Shown here one piece after another: positions 1 through 8,857 of a DNA stretch of 64,000 bases (its first letter is position 1; each line of letters begins with the position of its first letter). Origin of the DNA: Hyphomicrobiales bacterium (GTDB lineage Bacteria; Pseudomonadota; Alphaproteobacteria; Rhizobiales; Rhizobiaceae); contig UCJU01000003.1 in assembly GCA_900472925.1 (NCBI GenBank), positions 21,685 through 85,684 on the forward strand, in the 5' to 3' direction. The notes beneath the pieces are model-generated. The model saw only the letters and a program-made list of their open reading frames with translations, ran no database searches and was not told where the DNA came from. The translations under genes and the position numbers were made by a program.

Positions 1-218
1 CAGAGGGGGGTGAACCACACCCACCCTCGTATCCTAACAAAAAGCCTCGTTTTTCCCCAGGGAGCTCTGAAAATCCATGCATTGCGCAGGCTGTTTGACC
101 CTTCGCCATTGCAAAGCCGCATCGTGAGCATTATTCCGCATGGCACATACGGTCATTGGACCGCTTTTTGATGGCTGGCCGGGATCATGCGTTTCGGAAC
201 AGCGACAAAGGATGACGG
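1..218. other. Leader region with no supported gene
   Basis: No convincing gene lies here. One forward frame is open from base 1 to a stop at 169-171, but its translation resembles no FabZ dehydratase or other family I know. In rhizobia the genes acpXL and fabZXL normally precede fabF2XL; neither is recognisable in these bases, so they lie before the window or elsewhere. The stretch probably holds the leader and promoter of the next gene. Confidence 0.4.
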
Positions 219-1415
219 ATGATGAAGTCTGACAATGATGTGGTGATTACCGGGGTCGGTATCGTGACCTGTCATGGTGTCGGTATTGACGCCCATATTG
301 CGCTGCTGTCGGCAGGTGCTGCACCTGACGCAATCGTCGAAACCGAGAAATTCGCGCCGTACCCCATTCATCCGCTGCCGGAAATCGACTGGTCGAGCCA
401 GATTGGCCGCAAGGATCAGCGCCAGATGGAAAACTGGCAGCGCCTCGGCGTCTTCGCCGCTGGTCTTGCGCTGGATGATGCTGGCCTCAAGACGGATGCC
501 GATGCCTGCGGCACCATGGACATGATCGTGGCTGCTGGTGGTGGCGAGCGTGATATCAATGTCGATACGCTGATTGTCGATGAAGGCCTGAAGCGCAATG
601 ACCGCGAGGTCATGCTGAACGAAAAGCTGACGACCGAACTGCGCCCGACGCTGTTTCTGGCCCAGCTGTCCAACCTCATGGCTGGCAACATTTCCATCGT
701 CCACAAGGTCACCGGCTCGTCGCGGACCTTCATGGGTGAAGAGGCTGCAGGCATTTCTGCCGTCGAGACTGCATTTTATCGCATCCGCTCCGGCGAATCG
801 AGCCACGCCCTTGTTGGCGGTGCCTTTGCAGCTGAGCGTCCAGACATGACCTTGCTGTTCGAGGCTATCGGCGCGCATGCCCGGGGCGCGTGGCAGCCAT
901 TGTGGTCGCGTGCGGACGGTGAGGGCGGTGGTATGATCACCGGCTCCGTCGGCGCATTCCTCGTTCTCGAATCCCGCAAGCGCGCAGAAGCACGCGGCGC
1001 GAAGATTTACGCCCGTATTGACGCCATCGAAGGCGATCGCGGCTCGCGAGACGACAGCAAGCTCGAAACCCGGCTGGAGCGTCTTCTTGCGCCAGCCAAG
1101 GATGACGCGTCGACAGTCGTCTTCTCCGGTGCCAGCGGCTATGATGCCGTCACGGGTCGGGAAAAGGACGTACTGGCAAAGGTGCTGCCGACAGCCACCA
1201 TTCGTGGCTTCGGCGGTGTCACCGGTCATGGACTTGAGGCGCAGTTCCCGCTGGGTCTGGCACTTGCGGCACTTGCGTTGCAAAGCGGAGCGAAGGTTCC
1301 TGCCTTCGACGCTTCCGCTGAGAAGCCAATGACGTCAGCCGCCACACAGGCCGTCGTCACCACCATTGGCCATGTTCGCGGCGAAGGCGTTGCCGTGCTT
1401 TCCACAGATGCTTGA
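219..1415 (+). CDS. fabF2XL: Beta-ketoacyl-ACP synthase-like subunit of the lipid A long-chain fatty acid pathway, catalytic Cys absent
   Basis: A 398-residue thiolase-fold ketosynthase homologue. In rhizobia this gene belongs to the acpXL cluster that builds the 27-hydroxyoctacosanoyl chain of lipid A on a dedicated acyl carrier protein. Aligned by eye to FabF, the nucleophile motif TACxSG is replaced by MGEEAAG, putting Glu175 at the cysteine position. The first catalytic histidine (NAHGTST) is replaced by a GASGYD stretch. The second histidine is kept in VTGHGLEA (His337). This is the pattern of a chain-length-factor-like partner rather than a condensing enzyme. It ends 12 bases before the intact paralogue at 1428, so the two are probably translated together and may form a heterodimer (inference). 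Two adjacent ATGs at 219 and 222 could both serve as start. Confidence 0.85.
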   Translation: MMKSDNDVVITGVGIVTCHGVGIDAHIALLSAGAAPDAIVETEKFAPYPIHPLPEIDWSSQIGRKDQRQMENWQRLGVFAAGLALDDAGLKTDADACGTMDMIVAAGGGERDINVDTLIVDEGLKRNDREVMLNEKLTTELRPTLFLAQLSNLMAGNISIVHKVTGSSRTFMGEEAAGISAVETAFYRIRSGESSHALVGGAFAAERPDMTLLFEAIGAHARGAWQPLWSRADGEGGGMITGSVGAFLVLESRKRAEARGAKIYARIDAIEGDRGSRDDSKLETRLERLLAPAKDDASTVVFSGASGYDAVTGREKDVLAKVLPTATIRGFGGVTGHGLEAQFPLGLALAALALQSGAKVPAFDASAEKPMTSAATQAVVTTIGHVRGEGVAVLSTDA

Positions 1416-1427
1416 GGAGTAGACACC

Positions 1428-2714
1428 ATGGCGTCCAGCAATTTCAAGGATCACCTCGGTCGTCCCATCGTCGCCGTTACCGGCATGGGCATCATCACGT
1501 CGTTGGGCCAAGGGCTCGATGACAACTGGGCGGCGTTGACGTCGGGCAACTCGGGCATCCACAAGATCACCCGTTTCCCGACCGACAACCTGTCGACCAA
1601 GATTTGCGGCACGGTGGATTTCATCGAGATCCCCAAGCCCAATTCCGTCGAGCGCTCCTTCGCCTTTGCCCGCGAAACCACCATCGAGGCTTTGGCGCAG
1701 GCCGGTCTTTCAGGTGATTTCAATGGCCCGCTGTTTCTGGCCGCGCCGCCCATCGAGCCGGAATGGAGCGCCCGTTTCGAACTGGGCGACCGTTCCCCGC
1801 CTGCTACAAAGCCCGGTGATGCCTATGACCGTTTCATGGCTGCGCTGCGTGAGCGCCCCGATCCGGCGTTCCAGGAAGCGGCGCTTTTCGGCGCGATCTC
1901 GGAGCGTCTCGCAGACCGTTTCGGCACTCGCGGCTTGCCCGTCACGCTGTCCACGGCCTGCGCGTCCGGCGCAACGGCCATTCAGCTTGGCGTCGAAGCC
2001 ATCCGCCAGGGCCGCACGGACCGTGCGCTGACTGTGGCAACGGATGGTTCGGTCAGCGCCGAAGCGCTCATCCGATTCTCGCTGCTGTCGGCTCTCTCCA
2101 CCCAGAACGACCCGCCGGAAAAGGCATCCAAGCCTTTCAGCAAGGATCGCGATGGCTTCGTGATCGCCGAAGGTGCTGCGACGCTGGTGCTGGAATCGCT
2201 GGAAGCAGCCGTCGCCCGTAGCGCGAAAATTCTCGGCATCATCAAGGGCGCTGGCGAAAAGGCCGATAGCTTCCACCGCACGCGCTCGTCGCCGGATGGT
2301 GGCCCGGCGATTGCGACCATTCGCGCAGCCCTTGCCGATGCAGGCGTGGCCGAAGGCGATATCAACTACATCAATGCCCATGGCACTTCGACGCCTGAGA
2401 ACGACAAGATGGAATATGGCTCCATGCTCGCCGTCTTCGGTGAGGGGCTGAAATCCATTCCGGTCTCGTCCAACAAGTCGATGATCGGCCATACGCTGAC
2501 GGCAGCCGGTGCGGTGGAAGCGGTGTTTTCGCTGCAAACCATGCTGACCGGCACCGTGCCGCCGACCATCAACTACACCAACCCCGACCCGACGATTGCG
2601 CTCGACGTGGTGCCGAATGTGAAGCGCGATGCTGACGTTACCGCCGTGCTGTCCAATTCCTTCGGGTTCGGCGGCCAGAACGCAAGCCTTGTCATGACGC
2701 GGGAACCGGCTTAA
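1428..2714 (+). CDS. fabF1XL: Beta-ketoacyl-ACP synthase II of the lipid A long-chain fatty acid pathway
   Basis: A 428-residue condensing enzyme expected to elongate acyl chains on AcpXL in the cytoplasm. All three catalytic residues are visible: Cys178 in STACASG, His318 in NAHGTSTP and His355 in SMIGHTLTAAG. The length is slightly above the usual 410-420 residues of FabF, the extra lying in a loop around residues 105-150. It follows the degenerate paralogue at 219 with a 12-base gap and precedes an alcohol dehydrogenase and lpxXL, which matches the conserved rhizobial cluster order. The start follows a GAGGAG-type ribosome site a few bases upstream. Confidence 0.92.
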   Translation: MASSNFKDHLGRPIVAVTGMGIITSLGQGLDDNWAALTSGNSGIHKITRFPTDNLSTKICGTVDFIEIPKPNSVERSFAFARETTIEALAQAGLSGDFNGPLFLAAPPIEPEWSARFELGDRSPPATKPGDAYDRFMAALRERPDPAFQEAALFGAISERLADRFGTRGLPVTLSTACASGATAIQLGVEAIRQGRTDRALTVATDGSVSAEALIRFSLLSALSTQNDPPEKASKPFSKDRDGFVIAEGAATLVLESLEAAVARSAKILGIIKGAGEKADSFHRTRSSPDGGPAIATIRAALADAGVAEGDINYINAHGTSTPENDKMEYGSMLAVFGEGLKSIPVSSNKSMIGHTLTAAGAVEAVFSLQTMLTGTVPPTINYTNPDPTIALDVVPNVKRDADVTAVLSNSFGFGGQNASLVMTREPA

Positions 2715-2770
2715 TCGGTTTCCCAAATCGAAAACAACAATAAGAACGCCTCCAGGCGAAGGACTTCATT

Positions 2771-3799
2771 ATGCGCGCCTTGCAACTCGTTGATGACCGT
2801 AAACTTGAAAGAGTGGACTTGCCCGAGCCGGAAGCACCGGCACCGGGTGAAGTCACGCTCCGGGTCAAGGCCGTGGCCCTGAACCACATCGATGTGTGGG
2901 GCTGGCGTGGCATGGCATTCGCCAAGCGCAAGATGCCGCTCACCATCGGTGCGGAAGCATCCGGCGTGGTCGAGGCCATCGGCCCCGGCGTCTCAAACGT
3001 TCTGCCCGGTCAGCTCGTATCTATCTACGGTGCCCGTACCTGCGGTCGCTGCCACCACTGCGTGGCCGGTCGCGATAATTTGTGCGAAAACGTCGCCGGT
3101 GTGCACGGCTTCCATCTGGATGGCTTTGCGCAGGAAAAGATCAACATTCCCGCCCGTCAGCTCGTTCTGGCCCCGCCGGGCATCGATGCCGTTGCGGCGG
3201 CTCTTGCGCCTGTTACCTTCGGCACCGTCGAACACATGCTGTTCGACAACGCCAAGCTTCAGCCGGGCGAGACAATCCTTATCCATGCAGGAGGCTCCGG
3301 CATCGGTTCGGCGGCCATCCAGCTTGCGAAGAAAATGGGCTGCACGGTCATCACCACCGTCGGCTCCGATGACAAGATCGAGCGGGCGAAGGCGCTGGGC
3401 GCTGACCACGTCATCAACTACCGCGTGGACCGCTTCGAAGGCGTCGTGCGCAAGCTGACGAAGAAGAAGGGCGTCGATGTCGTTTTCGAACACGTCGGCA
3501 AGGATACATGGGCAGGCTCCATGTTCTGCCTGAAGCGTGGCGGTCGTCTCGTCACCTGCGGCTCCACATCCGGCGTGTCCTCGGAAATCAACCTGATGAT
3601 GTTGTTCCAGCAGCAGTTGAAACTGCTCGGCTCCTTCGGCTGCCGTATGGAAAACATGGCCGATGCCATGCAGAAAATGGCGCGAGGCCTTGTGCATCCA
3701 GTCATCGATACCGAAGTAACCTTCGATACGATCGAGATGGCGCTGGAGCGGATGGAAAGCCGTCAAGTCTTCGGCAAAATCGTTCTGCGGATGGATTGA
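2771..3799 (+). CDS. adhXL: Zinc-binding medium-chain dehydrogenase of the lipid A cluster
   Basis: A 342-residue alcohol dehydrogenase/quinone oxidoreductase family protein. The structural zinc lobe is intact as Cys91, Cys94, Cys97 and Cys105, and a nucleotide-binding motif GGSGIGSAA begins near residue 175. The catalytic zinc ligands look incomplete: the position of the usual first cysteine is Asn38 and the GHE motif reads GAE, so the reaction may be quinone-reductase or enoyl-reductase like. Its fixed place between fabF1XL and lpxXL suggests a reduction step in long-chain acyl synthesis, but the exact substrate is inferred from position only. The gap to the preceding gene is 56 bases. Confidence 0.82.
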   Translation: MRALQLVDDRKLERVDLPEPEAPAPGEVTLRVKAVALNHIDVWGWRGMAFAKRKMPLTIGAEASGVVEAIGPGVSNVLPGQLVSIYGARTCGRCHHCVAGRDNLCENVAGVHGFHLDGFAQEKINIPARQLVLAPPGIDAVAAALAPVTFGTVEHMLFDNAKLQPGETILIHAGGSGIGSAAIQLAKKMGCTVITTVGSDDKIERAKALGADHVINYRVDRFEGVVRKLTKKKGVDVVFEHVGKDTWAGSMFCLKRGGRLVTCGSTSGVSSEINLMMLFQQQLKLLGSFGCRMENMADAMQKMARGLVHPVIDTEVTFDTIEMALERMESRQVFGKIVLRMD

Positions 3800-3810
3800 T
3801 CCTTTTGAAA

Positions 3811-4740
3811 ATGTTGATAACGCGCATTGTTCTGGCGTTCGAAAACTTTCGCCAGTGGCTGAATGCGACCATTGCGTTTGGTGCTCTGAACCTTTTGAAG
3901 CTTTTGCCGGCCGATCCCGCTATCCGGTATGCGGATAGGTTTGCGCGCAAAATCGGCCCGAAAATGCCGCGCCACAAGCTGATGCTCTATAATCTTGAGC
4001 GCGCGTTTCCCGAGAAGTCGGAAGCGGAGCGGACGGAGATTGCGCTGGACAGCTGGGGCAATATGGGGCGTCTGGCTGCGGAATATGTTTTTCTCGATCG
4101 CCTGTTCGATTTCGATCCTGAGCAGGAGAAGCCGGGCCGCGTGGAAGTGGTTGGCACCGAGACGTTTTTGGAGTTGCGGGACAATCCGCGGCCCTTCATC
4201 GTATTTACTGCGCATTCCGGCAACTTCGAGCTGCTTCCGGTTGCCGGGTCGGCATTCGGGCTGGATGTGACGGTCCTGTTCCGTCCGCCGAACAACCCCT
4301 ATGTGGCCAAACGCATCTTCGACTTTCGCAAGGAGCGCATGGGCAACCTGGTGCCGTCTCACGCTGGTTCGTCCTTCGCACTGGCACGTCAGTTGGAAAA
4401 GGGCGGCGGTATTGGCGTTCTCGTGGACCAGAAGTTCCGCAGAGGCCTGCCGACAAAGTTTTTCGGCAATGACGTGTTGACGAACCCGCTGGTGGCAAAG
4501 CTGGTACGGCAGTTTGGCTGCGATGTGTTTCCGGCCCGTTGCGTGCGTCTGCCGGACAATCGCTACCGGCTGGAAATCGAGCCGAAGGTCGAGATACCGC
4601 TGAATGAAAAAGGCTCTGTCGATGTGCAGAAGACGGCACAACTTCTAAACGACAAAGTTGAAAGCTGGGTGCGGGAATATCCCGGACAATGGTTATGGTA
4701 TCACGACCGTTGGCACATTAAACGGCACCTCAAAGACTAG
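3811..4740 (+). CDS. lpxXL: Lipid A very-long-chain acyltransferase LpxXL
   Basis: A 309-residue member of the HtrB/MsbB lysophospholipid acyltransferase family, which transfers the C28 chain from AcpXL to lipid A at the inner membrane. The catalytic HX4E motif is His135 to Glu140 (HSGNFE). The N-terminal 30 residues are hydrophobic with arginines, fitting an inner-membrane anchor. I start at ATG 3811; a TTG at 3805 is also possible, and the open frame runs further upstream inside the dehydrogenase gene, where I reject it. It begins 11 bases after the dehydrogenase stop and is the last gene of the cluster. Confidence 0.9.
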   Translation: MLITRIVLAFENFRQWLNATIAFGALNLLKLLPADPAIRYADRFARKIGPKMPRHKLMLYNLERAFPEKSEAERTEIALDSWGNMGRLAAEYVFLDRLFDFDPEQEKPGRVEVVGTETFLELRDNPRPFIVFTAHSGNFELLPVAGSAFGLDVTVLFRPPNNPYVAKRIFDFRKERMGNLVPSHAGSSFALARQLEKGGGIGVLVDQKFRRGLPTKFFGNDVLTNPLVAKLVRQFGCDVFPARCVRLPDNRYRLEIEPKVEIPLNEKGSVDVQKTAQLLNDKVESWVREYPGQWLWYHDRWHIKRHLKD

Positions 4741-4974
4741 AATAAGGTGGTTGTGGCAGACAACATCTCATGATTGTGAATGCATATTGTTCTTCACAAT
4801 TTATGGGATTTGTTAAAGCCATCTTGCGTGTGTTAATTTATCTTATGTTTGATGGCGATGCTGTTTCTCGTTACGTCATTTTTTACGGTGATACCCTATA
4901 ACGAGTCTCGCAACGCCAGGCCGGAGTGTAGTTGAGAGTGCGATTGGCGCACGATCATCCGGGGGAGGGTCGAT
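4741..4974. other. AT-rich intergenic region with an inverted repeat
   Basis: No gene is supported. An 8-base inverted repeat, ATTGTGAA at 4773-4780 and TTCACAAT at 4793-4800, is separated by 12 bases. It could be an operator, a weak terminator hairpin for the lpxXL operon, or chance. The rest is AT-rich and probably holds the promoter of the PAS gene at 4975. Confidence 0.45.
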
Positions 4975-5667
4975 TTGAAAGATTTGATTGACTTGTTCTG
5001 GCAACGATATGCGGAGCTGAAAGGCGCCGTTGATCGTAACGACGCTCCGAAAATTGCGATTCTGGATCGTGAACTCGACGCATTGCTGGAAAGCATCACC
5101 AGCCGAAAAACCAAGACCAAGTCCGAGGTTCTGGAGCAGTTCCGTTTCGCGATCGATCTGTTGAATGAAGAAGCCGAAGATACGGGTTGTGTTCAGCGCA
5201 ATTCCGAACTGCTGCGCAGGCTTGTCGACAGATACATAGGCGCAGGTCTGCCCTATGACGGCGCAACACCCGATGGCGAGGCTCCGAGCTGGAGCCCCTA
5301 CGTCATTCTCGATGAAGACCGGCTGGACGATCTGGATGAACGCGTCTTCGTGGTGTCTCCGGGATATCGGATCAATTACACCAACGCCATCAATGCCCAG
5401 TGCTATGAGGCTAAAACCAACGACCTCGTTGGCCGCCACATTGCGGAATTCATCGGCATTCATCATTTCCAGCAGGCGCTGCGGGAAAAACTGGACGCAT
5501 GCTTCAAGGGGCAGGCGGCCAAGTACACCTATGCCGAAGATATCAATGGAAACACGGTGGTCCGGTCCTACGAAATGTCGCCGTGCTATTCCCCGTCCTA
5601 CAAGCTCGTCGGTGCCATCATCATCGTCAAGGAACTTGCCGACCGTCGTCACAGAGCTGTGGCCTGA
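4975..5667 (+). CDS. PAS-domain protein without output domain (paralogue 1)
   Basis: A 230-residue cytoplasmic protein. Residues 1-90 are a helical segment with the pattern LDREL..I....T...VL.QF, and residues about 120-225 form a PAS-like sensor fold (ERVFVVSPGYRINYTN, then VGAIIIVKEL). No kinase, cyclase, EAL or DNA-binding domain follows. The start is TTG at 4975, preceded by a strong GGGGGAGGG ribosome site at 4961-4969. The gene at 6181 has the same two-part architecture, so the pair probably arose by tandem duplication. A signal-binding or partner-modulating role is likely, but function is unknown. Confidence 0.75.
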   Translation: MKDLIDLFWQRYAELKGAVDRNDAPKIAILDRELDALLESITSRKTKTKSEVLEQFRFAIDLLNEEAEDTGCVQRNSELLRRLVDRYIGAGLPYDGATPDGEAPSWSPYVILDEDRLDDLDERVFVVSPGYRINYTNAINAQCYEAKTNDLVGRHIAEFIGIHHFQQALREKLDACFKGQAAKYTYAEDINGNTVVRSYEMSPCYSPSYKLVGAIIIVKELADRRHRAVA

Positions 5668-6180
5668 AGTCGGCGCAGTTTTTTGCGGTCAACGGACATT
5701 TGTACGCTACCGTACCATGTCTTTTGACATACCGATTTCTTGCCGTGAAGCCGTCGATGTGTGAGTCGCGATAACGACATCGTGCGAAGTATTGATGCTG
5801 AGAAATTGCTTCCAAACGAGACGTTCTCTCCAATATTTCGGAGAAATTGACTGACATTGCTTGTGTTCGCTCTTGTTGGCATCCACGATTTTTAATGTTT
5901 TTTTTAGTATCGGTAAATGTGAAGTGTCGCCCCTCTCGTCATCTATGCGTAAGGTTCGGGCGATCTTCGTATAACAAATGCTAATCCGTCGTGCGCTATA
6001 GGGTTAAACCAGCGTATTGACGGATAGAACGACAATAGTATTCATAACCTCAACGCGGCCTTCTCCTTGGCGACTTTGGTTGGCCGCTTACTCTGCGCTG
6101 TGATTTCAAGGAAGGAAGTTTCCGGGTCGGTGTGGCACGACGCGTTGATTGTGCCGCTCTATGGAAACTGATGTGACGAA
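5668..6180. other. Long intergenic region between the two PAS paralogues
   Basis: This 513-base stretch contains no frame that looks coding on either strand; the short open frames covering its left part have no recognisable content. The middle part, about 5870-6060, is AT-rich and could hold a promoter for the downstream paralogue. No clear terminator, riboswitch or tRNA was found. Confidence 0.5.
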
Positions 6181-6909
6181 ATGGAGGCTCCAATGCTCGG
6201 ACTCTTCGAGGCTTTCTCGCGGAAATGTATTCAGTTGAAGCAGGCCGTGGCGAATGGTCATGACGATCTCGTGCGCGTGCTTGATCGCGAGCTTGAGCCC
6301 ATGATCGAGGACATTCTGGCCTACAGGGCCGAGACGCGTGAAGACGTCCTCATGCAGTTGCAGTTTCTGAACAGCTTGATCCGTGATGAAGCGGATGACA
6401 AATCAAGCGTGATTCGCCGTAGCGCCTCCATGTCGATGCTGTTTGACCGTTATCTGCGCCATACCGGCACGGGCGGCGACCGTTCTGCGCAGCCTGCCTT
6501 GCACCGGACAAACGGTGGCTTTGGATTCGAGAGGCCGGACCAGCCATTGTTCAACGAGGCGATCCTGGACAGTCTGCCGGACCGTGTTGGCGTCATCACT
6601 CGCGATTATCGCTATCTGTATTCCAACCAGGCAAATGCGCAGTATTTGCGCCATACGACGCTGTCCATGATTGGCTGCCACGTGGTCGATTTTATCGGCG
6701 AGGAAAGCTTCAAGACGATGGCCCAGCCAGCGTTCGAGAAGTGCTTCAGGGGTGACAAGGTTGACTACCTGCACAGGGGGCGGCGCAATTCAAGCAGCTT
6801 TACGACGCGCTGCCGCATGTCGCCGTTGCGCAGTGCCAGCAACGAGATCATCGGCGCGGTCATTGTTCTTCAGAACACGGACAAATCGGCGACAGTCGAG
6901 TGTAGCTGA
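6181..6909 (+). CDS. PAS-domain protein without output domain (paralogue 2)
   Basis: A 242-residue protein with the same layout as the gene at 4975: a helical N-terminal domain (LDRELEPMIEDI, then EADD..SVIRRS, then DRYL) and a PAS domain near residues 130-235 (LPDRVGVITRDYRYLYSN, ending EIIGAVIVLQN). It lacks any effector domain. ATG 6181 is used; an in-frame ATG at 6193 is an alternative. The N-terminal helical segment is as well conserved between the paralogues as the PAS fold, suggesting it contacts a partner. Function unknown. Confidence 0.75.
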   Translation: MEAPMLGLFEAFSRKCIQLKQAVANGHDDLVRVLDRELEPMIEDILAYRAETREDVLMQLQFLNSLIRDEADDKSSVIRRSASMSMLFDRYLRHTGTGGDRSAQPALHRTNGGFGFERPDQPLFNEAILDSLPDRVGVITRDYRYLYSNQANAQYLRHTTLSMIGCHVVDFIGEESFKTMAQPAFEKCFRGDKVDYLHRGRRNSSSFTTRCRMSPLRSASNEIIGAVIVLQNTDKSATVECS

Positions 6910-6913
6910 ACGC

Positions 6914-7726
6914 TCAACCGCCTGTGATCTTTGAGAAGAACGCGGCCACGGTGTAGGCAGCGCCTGAATCTAGCAGCAGTTTCGTCGCCATTGCCAGACA
7001 GGAAATGACCAGCAGCGGGCGGATGATTTTCGCGCCATTGCTCATGGCAAGGCGCGAGCCCAACTGCGCGCCCAGAAACTGGCCCAGCCCCATGATCAAT
7101 CCGAGCTTCCATAAAATTGCGCCACTGAACGTAAAGACGAGGAAGCTGCCGAAATTGGAGCCGAAGTTCAAAAGCTTCGTGTGCGCAGTCGCCTTCAGCA
7201 TGCCGAAACCGGCGAGCCCGACGAAGGCCAGCATGTAAAAGGAACCGGCCCCCGGTCCGAAGATGCCGTCGTAAAAACCGACCATCGGAACCATCGTCAG
7301 CCCGAACACGAAAGGCGTTATTCGCTGATGGCTGTCGAGATCGCTGAGGTTGGGTTTGAAGGCAAAATACAGCGCGATGGCGATGAGCAGAAACGGCATG
7401 ATCGCACGCAGAACATCCGGGGGGACGAAAGAGGCCGTCAGCGCGCCCAGGATGCCGCCGACAAATGCCATCAAAGCCATGGGGAATTGCTTTTTCAAGT
7501 CCACATGTCCACGTCGCGCATAGGCGATGGTGGCCGACGCCGAGCCGAATTGTGCTTGCAGCTTGTTGGTGCCGAGCACTTCGAGCGGCGGGATGCCGAC
7601 AATCAGCATCGCAGGAATGACAATGAGGCCGCCACCACCTGCAATCGAATCCACAAAGCCTGCAAAGACGGCAACGAGAAACAGGATGAGAACAAGCTGA
7701 ACAGCGATATCTTGCACGGGAAGCAT
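6914..7726 (-). CDS. TSUP family (TauE/SafE) membrane transporter
   Basis: About 270 residues with roughly eight hydrophobic segments and the family signatures DSIAGGGGLIVIPAML near the N-terminus and GFYDGIFGPGAGSFY in the centre. Members export sulfite, sulfoacetate or related anions; the substrate here cannot be deduced. The frame stays open to 7810, but the extra 28 residues are polar and look like leader, so I prefer the ATG at 7726; a GTG at 7762 is another option. The gene converges with the PAS gene, with only four bases between their ends. Confidence 0.85.
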   Translation of the reverse strand: MLPVQDIAVQLVLILFLVAVFAGFVDSIAGGGGLIVIPAMLIVGIPPLEVLGTNKLQAQFGSASATIAYARRGHVDLKKQFPMALMAFVGGILGALTASFVPPDVLRAIMPFLLIAIALYFAFKPNLSDLDSHQRITPFVFGLTMVPMVGFYDGIFGPGAGSFYMLAFVGLAGFGMLKATAHTKLLNFGSNFGSFLVFTFSGAILWKLGLIMGLGQFLGAQLGSRLAMSNGAKIIRPLLVISCLAMATKLLLDSGAAYTVAAFFSKITGG

Positions 7727-7897
7727 TCCGAAGGGGGCTTTGACGATGGCTGCTTCTTTCACCGAATCATGCCTGTGGCAACGCTTTTCCTCTTGCGGCG
7801 CACAAGGCATTGCGTCGATTGCGCGTCTGTTTATGGTGCGCTCGCTGTTTCGTCATTTTCCGGGCGATTCTGCTGACAGTGAATTTGAGGGCATGCC

Positions 7898-8857
7898 ATG
7901 CACAAGGTAATTTTCGACACGGACCCCGGCATCGACGACGCGATGGCGCTGCTGTTCCTGCACCGCCATCCTGACATCGATCTGATCGGCGTCACGACGG
8001 TTTTCGGCAATGCGCCGCTGGACATTACGACCCGCAATGCGTTGTTCCTCAAGCAACAGTGGGGAATGACCGCACCTGTCGCAAGAGGCGCTGGCGTCAC
8101 GTTCGATCCATCCCGCCCGGAAGGCCACTGGCCAACTTTCATCCATGGCGAAGACGGTCTGGGAAATATCGGTGTTCCCGACACGATTGATCTGCCGCTC
8201 GATCCGCGCGCGGCGCATCATTTCATCATCGATACCGTCAAGGAAAATCCGGGTGAGGTGACGCTGATCGCCGTGGGCCGCATGACGAACCTTGCCTTGG
8301 CGCTGCGTGAAGACCCGGATTTTGCCGCTCTGGTCAAGAATGTCATCATCATGGGTGGCGCTTTCGATATTAACGGCAATGTCAGCCCCGCAGCAGAAGC
8401 CAATATCCACGGTGACCCTGAAGCCGCAGACCTTGTTTTCACAGCGCCCTGGCGCGTGACCGTCGTCGGCCTCGATGTGACGACGCGCACCGTGATGACT
8501 GCCAGGTTCATGGATGAGATGGCGAAGGAGGGCGGAGCACCCGTCCAGCTTCTGTCCGATCTGTCGCAATTCTACATCGCCTTCTACAATCAGCGTACCG
8601 GCGATGGCATGGTGGTGCACGACTCTTGCGCCTGCGTCTATCTCACCAACCCGGAACTGTTTCAGACACGCAGCGGCGCTATCCGCGTCGTGTGCGGTGG
8701 TATTGCCGATGGGCAAACGATCCAGAAGCCTGATGGCGTCGGCTTCCCGCCCGGAAACTGGGACGGCCACCCGAGCCAGCTCGTCTGCACCGATATTGAA
8801 CCGGATCGTGTACTTTCCGTCATTCGCTCTGCAATTGTGAAGGGTGAGCGCGGCTGA
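7898..8857 (+). CDS. Inosine-uridine preferring nucleoside hydrolase
   Basis: A 319-residue enzyme of the IUNH superfamily that splits ribonucleosides into base and ribose for salvage. The calcium-binding signature DTDPGIDDA opens the protein at residues 7-15, and IMGGAFDINGNVSPAAEANIH and a later VHDSCA segment carry the other active-site residues. Length is normal for the family. It is transcribed divergently from the TSUP transporter, sharing about 170 bases of upstream sequence. Substrate preference cannot be set from sequence alone. Confidence 0.9.
   Translation: MHKVIFDTDPGIDDAMALLFLHRHPDIDLIGVTTVFGNAPLDITTRNALFLKQQWGMTAPVARGAGVTFDPSRPEGHWPTFIHGEDGLGNIGVPDTIDLPLDPRAAHHFIIDTVKENPGEVTLIAVGRMTNLALALREDPDFAALVKNVIIMGGAFDINGNVSPAAEANIHGDPEAADLVFTAPWRVTVVGLDVTTRTVMTARFMDEMAKEGGAPVQLLSDLSQFYIAFYNQRTGDGMVVHDSCACVYLTNPELFQTRSGAIRVVCGGIADGQTIQKPDGVGFPPGNWDGHPSQLVCTDIEPDRVLSVIRSAIVKGERG

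Noticed and set aside
219-1415. fabF2XL as a decayed pseudogene
   Set aside because: The frame is full length, tightly placed in the cluster and keeps a consistent fold pattern; the catalytic changes look like a partner subunit, not decay.
4773-4800. Inverted repeat as a CRP/FNR site
   Set aside because: The arms TTGTGA/TCACAA look suggestive, but the spacing is far too long for a CRP or FNR dimer.
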